This document shows positions 45,238-55,679 of a stretch of 64,000 bases of DNA, piece after piece. Below the pieces are notes generated by a model that saw only the letters and a program-made list of their open reading frames with translations, made no database searches and was not told the DNA's origin. Position 1 is the first letter of the stretch. Each line of letters begins with the position of its first letter. The DNA is taken from assembly GCA_026873275.1 (NCBI GenBank), contig JANTUC010000012.1, positions 1,446,001 to 1,510,000 on the forward strand, given 5' to 3'. The DNA is from Pseudopithomyces maydicus. Its lineage: Eukaryota; Ascomycota; Dothideomycetes; Pleosporales; Didymosphaeriaceae. The position numbers and the translations under genes are program-made.

Positions 45238-46127
45238 CTGCCCATCCAGTAGCCCACCGCAGGTGCATACCCAGGTGCATACCCAGGTGCCCACCCAGGT
45301 GCACACCCAGGTTTAGGCGATATGTGGTGAGGGAACTGCATCGATTTGGAAGGAGATGGGACATGTTTTCTTGGCGTTAGGCTGGGGTTTTTTTTTCGAA
45401 AACGAAAAAGGAGGCGGAATTCCATGGCTACGTGCGGAGGTTGCACATAGGTGGTGGTTATATACCCAATGACACTGGCTCGTGATATGCTGGGTTCCAA
45501 CTCTTGCTGCTTGTGGTGCGCTGCATGTACTGCTGATCGTAGGTTCGAAACACTAAGTCTTTCATTCATCGTCGTGAGGACCTAGACAGACAGATCGTGT
45601 CGACCCCAGCCAAGGGCATTCCAGACGCAATGGATTTGCTCACTGGTTCGCGTGGGATTTGCATCTAATTGAGCACCAGCGAAACGCTATACATGCAGTA
45701 CATGTTGGAGTATGTACTGATACCCATGGAGACGATTTCCCCAGCACAGCAATCTGAGGAGGAAAGAGCGTCCACATAGTGTACCGCCCAGAGCCGCTCT
45801 TTCCCCCTCTCACATCCACCTTCTTTCCTCGTCTCAACCGAGCAATCACGACCCATCCCCGGCCATCCATGCCGAAACTTCCTCACGCTACATTGCACGT
45901 ACGCACATACGTACATACGTACACACGCTTCCCAAGGCTCTGCCCCCATCACGCGCAGTACGCCTCCCTCTCTCCTCACGCAGTTCTCCACATCCATCCA
46001 CCGTCTCGCACAACCACTTCATCTGTCTGTACAACACAGCTGGACCAGCACAAACCAGCCCATCTCGACCAGCACGAACCAACCCACCACCACCCAACAG
46101 CAGAGGCCCCTCCCGCCCACGCCCACC
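45238..46127. other. Intergenic, no gene seen
   Basis: Beyond the minisatellite no domain-bearing frame is visible. The last 300 bases are pyrimidine-rich and probably the promoter and leader of the next gene. Confidence 0.5.
45245..45312 (+). repeat. 13-base minisatellite in the RPB11 3' flank
   Basis: CAGGTGCATACC / CAGGTGCCCACC / CAGGTGCACACC units repeat about five times directly after the RPB11 stop codon. Confidence 0.8.
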
Positions 46128-47267
46128 ATGGAAGGCTCCATCCTCTCCACGCTCGCAGAGTGGACCACGGGCGACGACTGGGCAGACGACGAGCACCCGG
46201 TGCAGCTGAGTACGCCGGAGCATTACTCGGAGGCGCAGCGGAGGGTCGTCGAGGGCCCGATGTTCGATTTGCTTCGTATGTTGATTTTTTTATAAAGTCT
46301 TATTTGCACTCGTGCTTTCCTGCTTTCCTTTTGGGCTGCTGGGCTGCTGTCTTGCTGGGCTGCTGGGCTGCTGGGCTGCTGGGCTCTTTTCGGGGCGTCT
46401 GCGTACTTCCATCCTGAAGGCAAAAGAGGGGGAGAGGGAGAGGTAGAGGGAGGAATAACGAAACGTACTCACAGAGTGTCTTTACGGTTTACTTCTTCAG
46501 GGCTTACCGCACATCGCCCATGGCCCGCCGCCCACTTGCCTACTCATTGTCCACCCCTGCCACCCACCACTCACCGCACATCCCTACCGCCCATCTACCC
46601 ACCGCCCACCCCTTCCCACCCCTATCCACCGTCCACCCCCACACCCACACCCCAACTAACCCCCACCCAGGCCGCCTCGCCATCACCGAAATGACCTCGT
46701 ACGCCGCGGACCACGCCCTCATCGACTTCCTGGACCCGATCCCGCCCTCGGTCTACGCCCTCCGCTGGTACCACAAGCTCACGCGCTACCCAAGGCTGCG
46801 CCTCCAGGAGGCCATGGGCTCCAACCCGTACCGTGTCCCCTGGTACGTGTACGTGCTGTGCACGGGGATGCTCATCGGGTGCTTGGTCATCAAGGCGGTG
46901 GTCATCGATCGGTTGGCGAGGATGCCCGTGCCGTGTGCGGGGGTGAGGTGGGGGTTGAGCGCGAGAGGAGGGCGAGGGTTTGTCTGTGAGTGTTGGGTTT
47001 CTGCTTTCCTTCTTTTATTGGGGTTGTTTTGTTTTGATTTGATTTGATTTGATTTGATTTGAGCTGGGGGTTGGTTGGTTGGTTGGTTGATTGGTGGGGG
47101 AGAGGAGAGATGGGAGAAGGGAGGGAAGGGGATGGAACGGAATGATGGGAAGACGTGCTGACGTGCATAGTGATCAGAGTAGGGTCTGGGATACCCTGGC
47201 AGGAGTGCTGCCGATTGTGGTGACGTTTGTGTTGTTTCTTTTTCCGCCGTTGCTCGCGAAGACGTAG
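46128..47267 (+). CDS. Unknown two-span membrane protein, about 186 aa (one frame break)
   Basis: Three exons, 46128-46275, 46671-46985 and 47171-47267. Start MEGSILSTLAEWTTGDDW lies in a good context. Exon 2 encodes RRLAITEMTSYAADHALIDF, a conserved-looking amphipathic stretch, and one membrane span (WYVYVLCTGMLIGCLVIKAVV). Exon 3 encodes DQSRVWDTLAGVLPIVVTFVLFLFPPLLAKT, a second span right at the C-terminus; I quote it only by its hydrophobic core PIVVTFVLFLFPPLL. One missing base at a G5 run (46939-46943) keeps the frame to the exon 2 donor. I recognise no family. Intron 1 contains a GCTGGGCT repeat. Confidence 0.6.
46335..46388 (+). repeat. GGGCTGCT-type microsatellite in intron 1
   Basis: About six GGGCTGCT / GGGCTGCTG units within intron 1 of the unknown two-span membrane protein. 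Confidence 0.85.
47035..47062 (+). repeat. (GATTT)n microsatellite
   Basis: Five GATTT units inside intron 2 of the unknown membrane-protein gene, followed by GGTT repeats. Confidence 0.9.
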
Positions 47268-47910
47268 GCGGTGAGGGGGAGTGGAGGGAGGTTGTCGAGG
47301 GAGGGAGTGAGGGATATGATGGTTACATGGGTGCATGTGTTTGGCTTTCAGGGGAGTACGCGGAAAACAGTCTGGGCGTGTGGGTTCAGGAGTTGACGTG
47401 GAAGCTATGTTATGCTGTTATGCTGGGTGGAACATATCTCGTTACCAAGTATGTACCTACCAGCTTTACGGACATCACCATAGTTGAAACTCATGTGTAC
47501 GGGTCGAGATGGCTGAGACGGAACACGGCTAGCTATTAGCTCCCATATGCGTCTATGTATGTGTATATGTATATGATATTCGCCTGAGTGCACTAGCACG
47601 GGTATCCTAATTCTACGCATGCACGTCCGCGTGGGGACGTTTTGAAGCGGGCGGTCCTGAGCAAGGTAAATTGGCGTTGGAAGAGTGTGGCGCGTCTGAA
47701 CCTTCTTTACTTCTTCTTGAAGAGGGATGGTTTTGAAATCCGGCCTCGTGCGCGTGGTTCGTTTTTGGGGCCATGGAGATACACCCCCGTTACCTCCAAT
47801 TCCCTGCCCTCCCCCCGGGCTATTTCTATAACTCCTGCTTTCTCTGCTTCGTGCCGCTCAGCCAGCGTTCCTCAGCTACTTCTCACCTAACTCTTCCCCA
47901 CCACTCCCCC
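47268..47910. other. Intergenic, no gene seen
   Basis: Short 3'-to-3' gap between the unknown membrane-protein gene and EMC2. A 70-aa frame at 47327 shows no domain. Confidence 0.5.
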
Positions 47911-48953
47911 TTACGAAGACCCCCTATCCAACAACTCCCTCGCCGCAATCACCTCCGCCTCCTCATACGCCGTTCCCCCCGCGCCAAATTGCCGCACAAT
48001 CTCGGCCAACTTCCTCGTCGCGAGCTCCTCCAGCTTTTTCACGGACTCCAGCTTCGGAGGTGCGACTTCGGTGTCGTCGGTGGAAGGGCGCTTCGCCGAG
48101 GCCTCGGAGAGCAAGGGGATGAGCTTCCGCGACACGAATTTCAGCCCGTAGTAGCCGCGGAGGTACGAGTCGTTGAGCTCAACGGAGCGCGCGAAGTGGC
48201 GGAGGGAGAGGGTCAGGGCGGGGAGCGACGTTGGGCCGGAGAGATGGTGGAGGGTGGCGAGGTGGGCGTGCGCCTGGGACGCAGTCAGTATATATGTAAC
48301 CTCGGAAACAAAAAAAAACAGTATAAACACGGGATAACGAAGAATTGGAAAAAAAAAAAAAAACTCACACTCCACGCATTCGGCATAACCAGCAACACCT
48401 CCTCCATGCAAAATATAGCCTGCCCCCACGCACCCACGCCCGCATACAACTCGCTCAGCTCCGCCCACGCCTCCACATCCGTAGGACTATTCTCGACCAG
48501 CACCGTCAGCGCCGTAATCGCATCCGCGGTGCGCCCCAGCCGCTTGAGCACCGCAACGCGCCTCTTCCGCACGCTGAAATTCGTGGCATCCTCCTTGAGC
48601 ACCTTCTCGTACCCGTCGAAAATGCGGCCCAGCTCCGCGTCGTCCTTGGCAACCGCCTCGTCGTAGATGCCCTTGAGCGCCATCATCCGCTCGTTGGTGG
48701 CTCCGAAGCGCGTCGTCATCCGGTCGAGGATTTGGCGCGCCGCGGCATCGTCGCCCGCGCGCAGCGCGGAGAGCAGCAGGTTCTCGTGGATGGTCCAGGT
48801 TTCGGGGGTTTCGCGCGTGAAGAGGAGGGAGAGCGGCCACGGGAGGGAGGAGGTTGGGGTGGAGGAGAGGATGAGGGGGGCTTTTTGGGAGAGGTGGAGG
48901 GCGGTGGGTGGGGGGATGAGGGAGGGGGGCGTGAGGAGGTTGGCTTGCGCCAT
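47911..48953 (-). CDS. EMC2: ER membrane complex subunit 2 (Emc2/Oca3), TPR protein
   Basis: Exon 1 is 48953-48369 and exon 2 is 48273-47911, joined through a 95-base intron with a poly-A tract on the plus strand; 315 aa. TPR helices run through most of the protein: FGATNERMMALKGIYDEAV, VRKRRVAVLKRLGRTADAI and LVENSPTDVEAWAELSELYAG, the last very typical of Emc2. The C-terminal exon gives HFARSVELNDSYLRGYYGLK. Emc2 is the cytosolic scaffold of the ER membrane protein complex, which inserts tail-anchored and multi-pass proteins. It is divergent from APL5. No frame break. Confidence 0.9.
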
Positions 48954-49485
48954 GGTTGTGGGGTGGTTGTTGTCTGGTGGAGTGGGGTGAGGTGAGGTGA
49001 GGTCCGGGTGTGGGAGGGAGGCCCGCCTTGGATTGGACTGGATTGACGACGACGAGGACGGCGACGACGTTGGCGTTGGCGTTGGCGTTGACGTTGACGT
49101 TGTGCTGGGGTGAGCTGAGCTGAGCTGGGCTGGGCTGGGGTCGGCGGATGTGGAGTGGAGTGCACGCTAAGGCGGGAGGTGCAGGGGTGCCGGCGGTCGG
49201 CCAAAGTGCGGCTCGCACTGAGCTGCATGGATGCTTTACCACCGCCCGCCAGGCACGTCAGAAGAGCTGCACCGACTGCACCGCCTGCACCGCCTGTTGG
49301 CACCGCGACCACACGCCCGCCCCCGAGTGCTCGCCGAGCTGTTGCGCCCGCCGCTCCCCCTCACATGCCGCCATATCTTCGCTGATCATGCCTGCTGGCC
49401 TTCGACGCTCCCGCCCACCTACCCCTCCCCGACCACTCGCACGCCCTGCCAGACAGCGCAGGGACGCCACCTGAGCGCCGCAATC
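48954..49485. other. Divergent promoter, EMC2 / APL5
   Basis: 532 bases between the two start codons, with GTTGGC/GTTGACG tandem hexamers near 49065-49105 and GAGCT/GGGCT repeats at 49110-49135. No other gene is seen. Confidence 0.5.
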
Positions 49486-52400
49486 ATGTACGCGATCCAA
49501 CGTCCTATATACGGTATACGCTACACGGGAGCCGCACAGCTAATCCGCACCCAGGTTCGAAAAATCCCTCTACGACCTCATCCGAGGGCTGCGCAACCAC
49601 AAGGGCTCCGAGAAGGAATACATCGACGAGTCGATCAAAGAATGCCGCAAGGAGATCCGCTCCACCGACATGGACCTCAAGTCCACTGCCCTCATGAAGC
49701 TCACCTACCTCGAGATGTTCGGCCACGACATGTCGTGGGCCTCGTTCAACGTGCTCGAGGTCATGTCCTCGCCCAAGTGGAGGCACAAGCGGACGGGGTA
49801 CCTCGCCGCCGTGCAGAGCTACCGCCGCGACACCGACGTCCTGCTGCTCGCCGAGAACCAGCTGAAGAAGGACATCTCGAGCCCCACGCCGCCTGTCATA
49901 TCGCTCCCGCTGGTCGCCATCCCGCACGTCATCAATCCGAGCATGGCCAGCTCCGTGCTGTCCGATTTGCTGCCCAGGTTGACGCACTCGCATCCCGCGA
50001 TTAGGAAGAAGACGGTCGTCACGCTGTATCGGTTGGCGCTGGTGTATCCTGAGACGCTGAGGCCGGCGTGGCCCAAGATTAAGGAGAGGTTGCAGGACGA
50101 TAATGAAGATCCGAGTGTTACTGCGGCTATTGTGAATGTCATTTGCGAGTTGGGATGGCGGAGACCGCAGGACTTTCTGCCGCTGGCACCGCGCCTTTTC
50201 GATTTGTTGGTTGAAGGTGGAAATAACTGGATGGCCATTAAGCTGATCAAGCTTGTTAGTTGCCCTAGTATCTGTTTACTGTTTGTTCCTACTGACTCTG
50301 ATAGTTCGCTACTTTGACTCCGCTGGAGCCCCGGTTGATCAAGAAACTGCTCCCGCCGCTGACCAAGATCATACGCGAGACCGGGGCCATGTCTTTGCTG
50401 TACGAGTGCATCAACGGTATCATCCAGGGTGGCATTCTCGAAGCTGTTGAGGGCACTACTGAAGGTGAAGAGGTCGCCAGGTTGTGTGTCGGCAAGCTGA
50501 GGAGTATGATGGTTATCGAAGGCGATACGAACTGTAAGCTATGCTCTGCATCAATACCAGTGCCTTCTCTCATACTCGCACAGTGAAATACGTTGCCCTG
50601 TTAGCGTTTGACAAGATCGTCCGATCACATCCCTACCTGGTCTCTCAGCAACAGGACGTCATCCTCGAGTGTATCGACGATCCCGATATCTCCATCCGGA
50701 TGCGTGCTCTCGACCTCGTGGTCGGCATGGTCAACAGCGATAACCTCACGGCTATCGTCGGACGTCTGATGCGACAGCTTCGCAACGCACCCATTGCAAC
50801 CTCCGCCGACAACCCAGCGAATGACCGTGCTCGGGCGACTGGGGTGACTCCATATGCGGCATCAGACGATTCGGATGCGGAAGAATCGTTGCGACCACAC
50901 GAACAGCGATCGGATCAGCCGCCACCACTTCCGGAGGACTATCGGATAAGCGTCATCCGAAGAATACTTGAAATGTGCTCACGCGACACGTACTCCAACA
51001 TTGCCGACTTTGAATGGTACATTGACGTGTTGGTGCAGCTGGTGCGCGTTTCGCCAGCTACAAAAGCTATTGCGGCGGAGGAAGAGATGGACTCTGAACA
51101 GTCAGACGACATAGGTCGTGCCATTGGACGTGAGCTGCAGAATGTAGCCACAAGAGTCAGGAGCGTGCGCCCCGAAGCCGTGGACGCGGCACAGTCTCTG
51201 ATATTTGTCGACCTCCGGGATCAGATGTTTCCCTCATCTGGAAATGGAGGGCAAGGCGTGCTTGAATATGCCGGCTGGCTGGTGGGAGAATTCGCCTCGT
51301 ACCTGACCAAGCCGGAGCCCGTCCTATCATCTCTCCTACACCCCACCTCACTACAGCTTCCCTCCAAAACACTCGCCGTCTATCTCCAGGCATTCCCCAA
51401 GGTCTTCGCCACCCTCGCAAGCAACGACCAAATATCCTGGACCCCCGAACGCAAAACCCTAATGTCCCTCCTCATGGCCCGCATCATCCACTTCCTCGAC
51501 CCCCTCTCCACCCACCCCAGCCTCGAAGTCCAAGAGCGCGCCGTCGAATACCTCGAACTCATGCGCCTCGCCTCCGAAGCCGCCTCGGGCACCGCCCCCG
51601 GCCCCGACCACGGCGCCTTCACCGAACCCCCTCCTCCTCACCCAGGCCCTCCCCGCCCTCTTCACAGGCGCAGACCTAAACCCCGTCGCCCCAGGCGCCC
51701 AGCGCAAGGTCCCGCCCCCGGACGATCTCGACCTCGACGCTCCAATCAATCCGAATCTACAGTACATTCTCTCCCAGGCCGAACTCGACGCCTTCGAAAC
51801 AGACGACGACGACGTCTACGCCGCGTACACCGAGCCCCCGTCTTTCCCCTCCTCATCCCCCCAACAGCAAACCGCGATATCGGCAGCAGATCGCCTCGAC
51901 GCGCCCCACAGGGAGAGGGAACCAGCGTCCTACCAAAACGCCACAGAGGACGAGTACCTCGACCCAGACATCCTCGCCCGCCGCAAGGCAGAGCGCAAAG
52001 AGCGCTACAAAGACGACCCCTTCTACATCGACCCCGAGGGCGACCGCGCGAGCGGCGCAGCGACACCGCTGGGTGCCATCGTGAGGGAGAACAACTCAGA
52101 GGTGGACATCGATTCGATCCCGATCATGGATCTGGAGCTCGAGCGTAGGGCGTCCCCCGCGCTGGGATCGGGCCAGGATATCAGCAGGAGGAAGAGTCCG
52201 CGGCTGCCGCGCAGGGTGGAAATACTGGGCGATGAGACGCTGGATGGTGGTGGTGGCGGTGGCGTGCCGGATGCGGCGTCGCTCCGCGGCGGGGACGACG
52301 ACGCTTCCCTACTATCTAGATTCGCACCTGCGGCTGCACGGGGTGCGAAGAAGAGCCTGCTCCAGGTCGATTCTTCGGGCCTCGGATCGCTCAGTTTGGA

Positions 52401-52890
52401 AGACGACGGTACTACTAACGCTGGTGCCGGTGGTGGTAGAGGTAAACTCAGCGTCTACGAAGCAGAGGCCCGAGCCGCAGAGGAGGAGGAAATGAGAAGA
52501 GCGGTGAAGGAGGTGGAGAGGTTGCGCTTGGAGATGCAGAGGGCGAGTGAGAGGTTAGAGGTTAAGGGTGAGACGGTGGTGGGGAGGAAGAAGAAGAGGA
52601 GGGTTAGGAGGGTGGGTGGGGAGGGGGAGGGGGAGGATGGAGGTGCTGAGGGTGGTGGGGAGGGGGGTAGAGATGGGGTGGGTGCAGTGCGTGAGGAGGG
52701 CGAAAAGGATGCAGATGCACAGAAAGCCCCTGCGAAGAAGAAGAAAAAGAAGAAAGCAAAGGACGCAGACGTGCTGGCTAAGGGGCCGGATACCGAAGCG
52801 AATGATGCTGAGGCGAAGGGTGAGGGGGTGGAAGAGGGTGGGGTGAAGAAGAAGAAAAAGAAGAGGAGGGTTGTTACCATGGAGGAGTAG
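49486..52890 (+). CDS. APL5: AP-3 complex delta subunit
   Basis: Exons: AT at 49486-49487, then 49555-50254, 50305-50533 and 50584-52890, about 1,078 aa. The first intron splits the start codon (AT|G), after which MFEKSLYDLIRGLRNHKGSE matches AP-3 delta at its first residue. An adaptin-type HEAT solenoid follows (MDLKSTALMKLTYLEMFGHD, RKKTVVTLYRLALVYPETLR, FDKIVRSHPYLVSQQQDVI). The C-terminal part holds the conserved KAERKERYKDDPFYID segment and a Lys-rich tail. AP-3 sorts cargo from Golgi/endosome to the vacuole. One extra base near a C5 run (51595-51599) must be removed to stay in frame (GTAP to TTAPSPNPLLLTQ). Confidence 0.92.
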
Positions 52891-53578
52891 AGTAGTAGGT
52901 AGCTAAGTAGGTAGTAGCTACATGAGCTGGCTGACTCGGCGCATCTGACTGGTTATCGAGTCATGCTGTGAAATACATATATATATATATATATATACAT
53001 ACGTGCATACATGCATGCAAGTATACAATTATACAGGTTTCACCCCAGCACACGATATCAACATTGAAGAAAAAAACATATCACCATTTCACATGCTCGG
53101 CATGTGCAAAAAAGGGTTGCACCATATGTGATGTGATAAGGGAATTGCTAGAATAGTATATATATACTATGTATGTATGTGCAGTGCAGTGCACCGTAAC
53201 GCCTGATTGATACCCTAGTGGATGAATTGAATTTGAATTTGAATTTGAAATCGAGAAGGTGGATGTCCGGTTTTGACCTCCCTTGCTTTTGCTTTCCTTT
53301 CCTTCCGCCTCTGGTATTCAGTCTGCCTTCCTTCCCCTCTCCTGCTTCCTTTCTCCGATTTTCCTATAGTTGGGAGAAATGGGTTGGGTTCGTATCTGAG
53401 GATTCTCGAGCTGAGGCGTGGGCGTGGGCGTGTGCGTGGTGTCGGGTGTGGTGGGTAGACAGGTAGACGGGTAGATGGGTAGACAGGTGGATGGGTGGAT
53501 TGGTGGGCGGGAAAGAAGGCAGGCAGGCAGCCAGACAGCTAAACAGCCAGACAGCTAAACAGCTACACTCCCGCCCCC
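52891..53578. other. Intergenic with (AT)n microsatellite
   Basis: Convergent gap between APL5 and the SERP1 gene. (AT)n at 52976-52997, GCAGTGCA-like words near 53175 and pentamer repeats near 53450-53500. No gene is supported. Confidence 0.55.
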
Positions 53579-54243
53579 TTAAAAAAACAGCTTCAGCAGC
53601 TCGAAAATCGCACCGCCCGCTAGCACGAAGCCGAGCACAACTAGAAATCTCGTTAGCCCATTCATATTCTCCCTTCCCTTCCCCTTTCTCCTCTCTCATC
53701 TGCCTCCTTCCATCCATCCATCCCTCCTCCATCCACCAGGAGGAAAAGCGCAAAGCATCGCACACAAAGACGCGCACATATAAATACGCCCCCTCCAGAA
53801 CAGGACAAAACAGGACAGGATAGAGGACAGAAAGGCAGAGTACGAGCATATCAGGAACAACGCACTTATCCACCCCTTGGAGATGGGCGACTTGAACTCC
53901 TGCTTCACGCGCTTGACGCTGCGCTCGTCGACGGGCTTGCCCATTTTGGATTCCTCGCGGCGGGCGTAGCGCGCGTTGGCGGCGCGTTGTTGGGGGGTTT
54001 GGGCCTGCGTTCTGTGTTAGCTGGGGTTGTGGTTTGGGTTGGTTTGGTTTGGAGGGGTGGGAATTGCGCGGAAGGAGACTGGGGGTTGGGTTGGTGCTGC
54101 TTGGGCGCTGGGTGGGGAGGGGTGGTGGAGGGATGTATGTATGTATATGTGTATGCGTGTGTAGTGTGGTGGTGCGACGTATACATGTATGTAGATCTAC
54201 ATATAGATATGTGTATGGATGTAGTATGGGGATACCGTACCAT
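53579..54243 (-). CDS. YSY6: SERP1/RAMP4 (Ysy6) stress-associated ER protein, 67 aa
   Basis: Exons 54243-54241 (the ATG alone), 54004-53866 and 53640-53579. The 236-base first intron (GTACGG...CGCAG) directly follows the ATG. The product starts MAQTPQQRAANARYARREES, continues GKPVDERSVKRVKQEFKS and PISKGWI, and ends in one membrane span (VLGFVLAGGAIFELLKLFF). Length, basic N-terminus and tail anchor match the SERP1/RAMP4/Ysy6 family, which sits at the ER translocon and helps membrane-protein biogenesis under stress. The exon 2/3 junction (ATA A|TT) restores the frame exactly; an alternative acceptor in the polypurine tract does not. No frame break. Confidence 0.88.
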
Positions 54244-54880
54244 TGTGAGTATGTAGTTGTCCGGGACGAAGCTATCCGTCGTAACTCTCTTGTATACACA
54301 AAGTATATATGAATCAAGCTTCGAGTCGCACGCGGTGTGTGTAGTCTGCTCGGGTGGATGGGAGAAGAGAGAAGCAGGCGGTTGTGGTGTTGCAAGGTGT
54401 CGAGATCGGGAATTGTGCGCACGGGCCGAGGGTTGCGGAGGAAGCGCGGAGGTTTGCCGTGATGAGCAAGGGCGGGATAAGCTTGCCTTGGCGCGCTCCA
54501 CCGTGCAGATGCAGAGAACGAGAAGCAGCGCATTGCATTGCAAACGCGACGCGAGTCGGAAATAGCCTGCGATCAGGAACGGGAAAATTGCGACGAGAAC
54601 GTCTTAAAAGACGGGTCATACACTCGTATACACACGTACACGCGACGCCGAATCGCGACACGCATCGACCAGCATCCGAGGGACACCGCGCGATTCCGAG
54701 CACAGCTTCAATTTATGCGCTTCCGCTCATATCGGACATCGGAATCTCTCGGAATCTAAATCAGTCCTCATTCAATGTACGTAAGCTCCAATTACCTTCC
54801 CTCCCGCCTCTATCCATCCCCCATCCCCCATCCACCGTCCACCCACCTCTAACCCCTCCCAGAAACACACCCCCACCAAC
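54244..54880. other. Divergent promoter region, no gene seen
   Basis: Lies between YSY6 (minus) and the mitochondrial membrane protein (plus). It may contain 5' leaders. No other domain is visible. Confidence 0.5.
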
Positions 54881-55340
54881 ATGCCCACCCTCCGCCCCCA
54901 TCTCCTCCGCCCCACCCTCCGATCCTCTCCCCTCTCTCCCCTCCGGCCCACCCCCCGCCTCACCAACCGCTACTCCACCAAGCCCTCCGACCCTCCCCTC
55001 CCCTCCCCACGCCCCCTCCTCGCCCGAGCCCCCAAAGCAGCCCTCCCGAGTCGGCGCCTTCTACCGCAACAACACGTACCCCGTCCTGAAGGCGTTCCTG
55101 ACCGCCCTGTTCACATACCAGCTGGCGTACTATGTGTGGTTGAGGCTGGAGGTTGAGGAGGAGAAGGTTGAGCAGGGGGAGAGGGTGAGGGGGTTGGAGG
55201 AGGAGGTTAGGAGGGCGGTGGAGGGGAGGAGGGTTACTAAGGGGGTGGTGAGGGAGGTGGGAGAGGGGGTGAAGGATGTGGGAGGGAAGGTGGAGGAGGT
55301 GAAGGGGGAGACGAAGAGGAGGGGGTGGTGGCCTTGGTAG
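54881..55340 (+). CDS. Mitochondrial single-span coiled-coil protein, about 152 aa (frame break)
   Basis: Starts MPTLRPHLLRPTLRSSP, an Arg/Ser-rich, acid-free presequence typical of mitochondrial import, ending near RLTNRYST. The mature part (VGAFYRNNTYPVLKAFLTAL, FTYQLAYYVWLRLEVEEEK) has one membrane span, followed by a Glu/Arg/Val-rich coiled coil and a WWPW end. Presequence and mature part lie in different frames; one extra base in the C-rich stretch 54991-55020 must be removed. I recall similar small fungal-only mitochondrial membrane proteins but know no function. Intronless. The plus-strand frame that runs on from upstream is not the start. Confidence 0.65.
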
Positions 55341-55679
55341 GGTGGTGGGAAGTGGCTCTGAAAAGATAGTGTGGGATGTGGTGGGGCTCCGAAGAGTTTT
55401 TTGAGAGGTAGAAGGGCGGTTTGTACGATGGTTCAGCAATAAGGTGGTATTTATCACGGGTTGTGTCTGTCATGTGTAGAAAATAATTGGATTGTATAGT
55501 AGGGTATGTCTGATGCGTCTTGGAACCTCAATACAGCTCGAAAAATTCTGTGAGCCTATCTTACTGGCATCGTGTTTCAAAATCGCATCCAATCATTTAG
55601 GCAATTGCTTGGATGTCACCACTGGCTGTTTTATCGTGAGCTCATGAAATACCACACCCCACAAGATGGGATTGACTTA
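55341..55679. other. Intergenic, turning AT-rich
   Basis: Convergent gap between the mitochondrial protein and the HET gene. Base composition falls to AT-rich from about 55450 and stays so through 60 kb. No gene is seen. Confidence 0.5.

Noticed and set aside
53364..54533. 389-aa minus-strand frame across the YSY6 locus
   Set aside because: It reads through both introns of YSY6 in other frames; only the spliced 67-aa product carries a family match.
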